Of a stretch of DNA of 64,000 bases, positions 62,476-64,000 are shown in pieces. The notes beneath the pieces were generated by a model, which was not told the DNA's origin, did no database searches, and saw only the letters and a program-made list of their open reading frames with translations. This stretch comes from Rossellomorea aquimaris TF-12. GTDB taxonomy: Bacteria > Bacillota > Bacilli > Bacillales > Bacillaceae_B. Position numbers and translations under genes: made by a program. The DNA lies in assembly GCF_001648555.1 (NCBI RefSeq), contig NZ_LQXM01000027.1, positions 310,001-374,000 on the forward strand. The letters run 5' to 3'. The first letter of the stretch is position 1, and each line of letters opens with the position of its first letter.

Positions 62476-63477
62476 TTAAAGTAGTTCATTGGCGATTAGT
62501 TCGAAGGATTTTAGTTTGTCTTGGAAGTTGTAGGTTATGCTAACGAGCATGATTTCGTTTGTTTGGTATTGTTCGCTAAGATTCAGTATTTCTTCTTTTA
62601 CTTTTTTAGGGTTACCGACGATCATACGTTTTCGATTTTCTCTAATTCTCATACGTTCGAATGGGCTGTAGTCATAGGCTGCTGCTTTTTCAGGGCTAGG
62701 TGTACCGTTTGAACGCATGCCTTGCTCAATCATTAAAATAGCTAAGTCTATACTCGACGCGATTCTCTCTGCTTCTTCATCGGTTTCAGCACATACCGTA
62801 AATACAGCAACCGTATTTTGAGGTGCCTGTAAATAGTCTGAAGGCACAAAATGATTTCGATACGCTTCAGTATATTGAGGCCCACCTTCTCCGTTAATAA
62901 ACTGGGCAAATGTGTAAGGTAACCCTTTTTGTGCTGCAAGCATTGCACTAGACGGGCTTGAACCTAAAATCCACACTTCAGGCATCGTCTCTATTACAGG
63001 AGCAGCCGTTAACCCCTGGTAGGGATGAGAATCTGGTAAGTCATCCGTTAAATATCCAAGTAAATCATCTATTTGCTCAGGATAACGGTTCACGTCACGT
63101 GGCTTCCCATCATGGAGAGCCATTGTCGCCATCGGCATACCACCTGGAGCTCTTCCTAATCCTAAATCAATTCGATTCGGATTCAGCCCTTCAAGCAAAC
63201 GAAAATTTTCTGCAACCTTATAAGGACTATAATGAGGAAGCATGACACCTCCAGAGCCTACTCGAATGGAAGAAGTATTTTGCGCCAAATGAGCAATTAA
63301 CACTTCTGGTGATGATCCGGCTAAACCTGTTGAATCATGGTGTTCGGATACCCAAAACCTTGTAAAACCTAATTTCTCTACATGCTGCGCAAGCTTTACT
63401 GTATTATTTAAAGCCTCTTGAGGGCTCATTCCTTCTGCAATGGGGGACTGATCTAAAACACTTAACTTGATAGTCAA
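62476..63477 (-). CDS. LLM-class flavin-dependent oxidoreductase
   Basis: Bacterial-luciferase-like TIM barrel using FMNH2, 333 residues. LSVLDQSPIAEG at the N-terminus, FWVSEHHDS (about 41-49), GSGGVMLPHYSPYKVAENF, DLGLGRAPGG and ILGSSPSSA. Substrate unknown; monooxygenases such as alkanal or alkanesulfonate types are related. TTG start with AAAGGAG 10 bp ahead. Monocistronic. Confidence 0.9.
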   Translation of the reverse strand: MTIKLSVLDQSPIAEGMSPQEALNNTVKLAQHVEKLGFTRFWVSEHHDSTGLAGSSPEVLIAHLAQNTSSIRVGSGGVMLPHYSPYKVAENFRLLEGLNPNRIDLGLGRAPGGMPMATMALHDGKPRDVNRYPEQIDDLLGYLTDDLPDSHPYQGLTAAPVIETMPEVWILGSSPSSAMLAAQKGLPYTFAQFINGEGGPQYTEAYRNHFVPSDYLQAPQNTVAVFTVCAETDEEAERIASSIDLAILMIEQGMRSNGTPSPEKAAAYDYSPFERMRIRENRKRMIVGNPKKVKEEILNLSEQYQTNEIMLVSITYNFQDKLKSFELIANELL

Positions 63478-63548
63478 AATTGGACATCTCCTTTAACTGA
63501 TGTGAGTATTATTATCAATTCCTACTGAAAAAATGTCCAATAACATGC

Positions 63549-63584
63549 TTAAAGGGTGACTGCCAGTAGGCAGTCACCCTTTAA
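63549..63584. terminator. Terminator of inhA
   Basis: AAAGGGTGACTGCC, loop AGTA, GGCAGTCACCCTTT, a perfect 14-bp stem. Confidence 0.85.
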
Positions 63585-63596
63585 TGTTCTAAAAGA

Positions 63597-64000
63597 TTAT
63601 TTGTAAATTAACACTTTCCCTACTGTACCATCAGCACTTTGACCTGTTACACGGAATTTCAATCCGTAGTTTGGTACATTACGTCCAGCGTCTACTAGAC
63701 CAGCATTGCTGTAATCTGCACTATCATCAAATAGTGGGTTACGAGCCGTGTTGTTATCCTCTAATGTAATACCATATAGACTAGTGTAGTCAAGGAACAT
63801 TTTTTCTGACTTATCTAGGCTAAATGCTGCATCATGAACTTGATAACGAGTAGATCCTAAAGCACCGTCGCTCCAAGTGTTCACTTTTTGATCAGCATCC
63901 ACAACTCCAATGAACCCGTCTCCTGGGTGGATACCTGTCCAGTTTTCACTGTATTGTTTATCCACATACCATACTACTAATCCATCATCGAATTGCATTA
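63597..64000 (-). CDS. inhA: Immune inhibitor A-type metalloprotease (C-terminal fragment)
   Basis: Only the last ~134 residues are in the window; the 5' part lies beyond 64000. DDGLVVWYVDKQYSENWTG, HPGDGFIGVVDADQK and TRYQVHDAAFSL match the C-terminal region of secreted M6 peptidases of the InhA group. The catalytic HExxH is not in this window. Secreted zinc protease by family. Strong terminator downstream. Confidence 0.85.
   Translation of the reverse strand, partial: MQFDDGLVVWYVDKQYSENWTGIHPGDGFIGVVDADQKVNTWSDGALGSTRYQVHDAAFSLDKSEKMFLDYTSLYGITLEDNNTARNPLFDDSADYSNAGLVDAGRNVPNYGLKFRVTGQSADGTVGKVLIYK

Overview
The window is a stretch of low-GC Bacillaceae chromosome. Many genes match Bacillus subtilis proteins I recognise and keep the order of its yt- region: acsA/acuABC, motPS-ccpA-aroA, ytxGHJ, murC-sftA-ytpRQP, ytoQ, ytoP, ytzB, ytnP-trmB-ytzH-ytmP-amyX-ytlRQ-thpR, ytkP, dat-pepV, ytzE-ytzG-ytgP-ytfP, leuS, yttB-ytzC-ytqAB. 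Shine-Dalgarno sites are strong and TTG/GTG starts are frequent. Genes absent from that B. subtilis order as I know it suggest a different Bacillaceae genus or species. These are a 716-residue FtsA-like protein, a sigma-54 3-hydroxybutyrate operon, a POT peptide transporter, a DUF84 phosphatase, a LysR/methyltransferase pair and immune inhibitor A. No phage, IS, CRISPR, rRNA or tRNA genes were seen.

Layout. 1-8.6 kb: acetyl-CoA synthetase (cut by the left edge), its acetylation-control operon acuABC, the sodium-type flagellar stator motPS, the catabolite regulator ccpA and aroA. 8.8-13.4 kb: the FtsA-like gene, then the ytx stress cluster with two near-identical sigma-B-type promoters. 13.6-24.9 kb: aminopeptidase, murC, an NAPRTase-like gene, sftA, ytpR/Q/P and an EIIC-like membrane protein. 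25-34.5 kb: methyltransferase/LysR pair, lipoprotein, ytoQ, dtpT, a repetitive Arg/Cys-rich protein with a sigma-K-like promoter, DUF84, ytoP, ytzB, ytnP and trmB. 34.6-44.4 kb: ytzH, ytmP, the amyX-ytlR-ytlQ run, thpR, ytkP, dat and pepV. 44.7-53.5 kb: ytzE, ytzG, a Gly-rich coiled-coil protein, a structured tandem repeat, murJ, ytfP, cse60, ytwF, and leuS behind a T-box. 54-64 kb: the 3-hydroxybutyrate operon with its sigma-54 activator, a cupin, a candidate small RNA, yttB, two small genes, ytqAB, a luciferase-like oxidoreductase and the 3' end of inhA.

How it works together. CcpA and its likely targets lie in one window: cre-like boxes sit at the acsA start, at the acuA promoter, upstream of ccpA, and between the sigma-54 promoter and the first gene of the 3-hydroxybutyrate operon. 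Acetate and 3-hydroxybutyrate use therefore both look subject to carbon catabolite control.

The least explained material is non-coding. Three intergenic arrays have a strict 20-21 bp period but different motifs (1796-1879, 11077-11201, 50155-50237). A 103-bp perfect direct repeat folds into a multibranched structure (46221-46449). Degenerate copies of a GC-rich element lie near 21.4, 26.8, 53.7 and 60.1 kb. Copies of a GAGGGACGGACC palindrome recur. A promoter-to-terminator unit of about 125 nt (58525-58683) looks like a small RNA gene.
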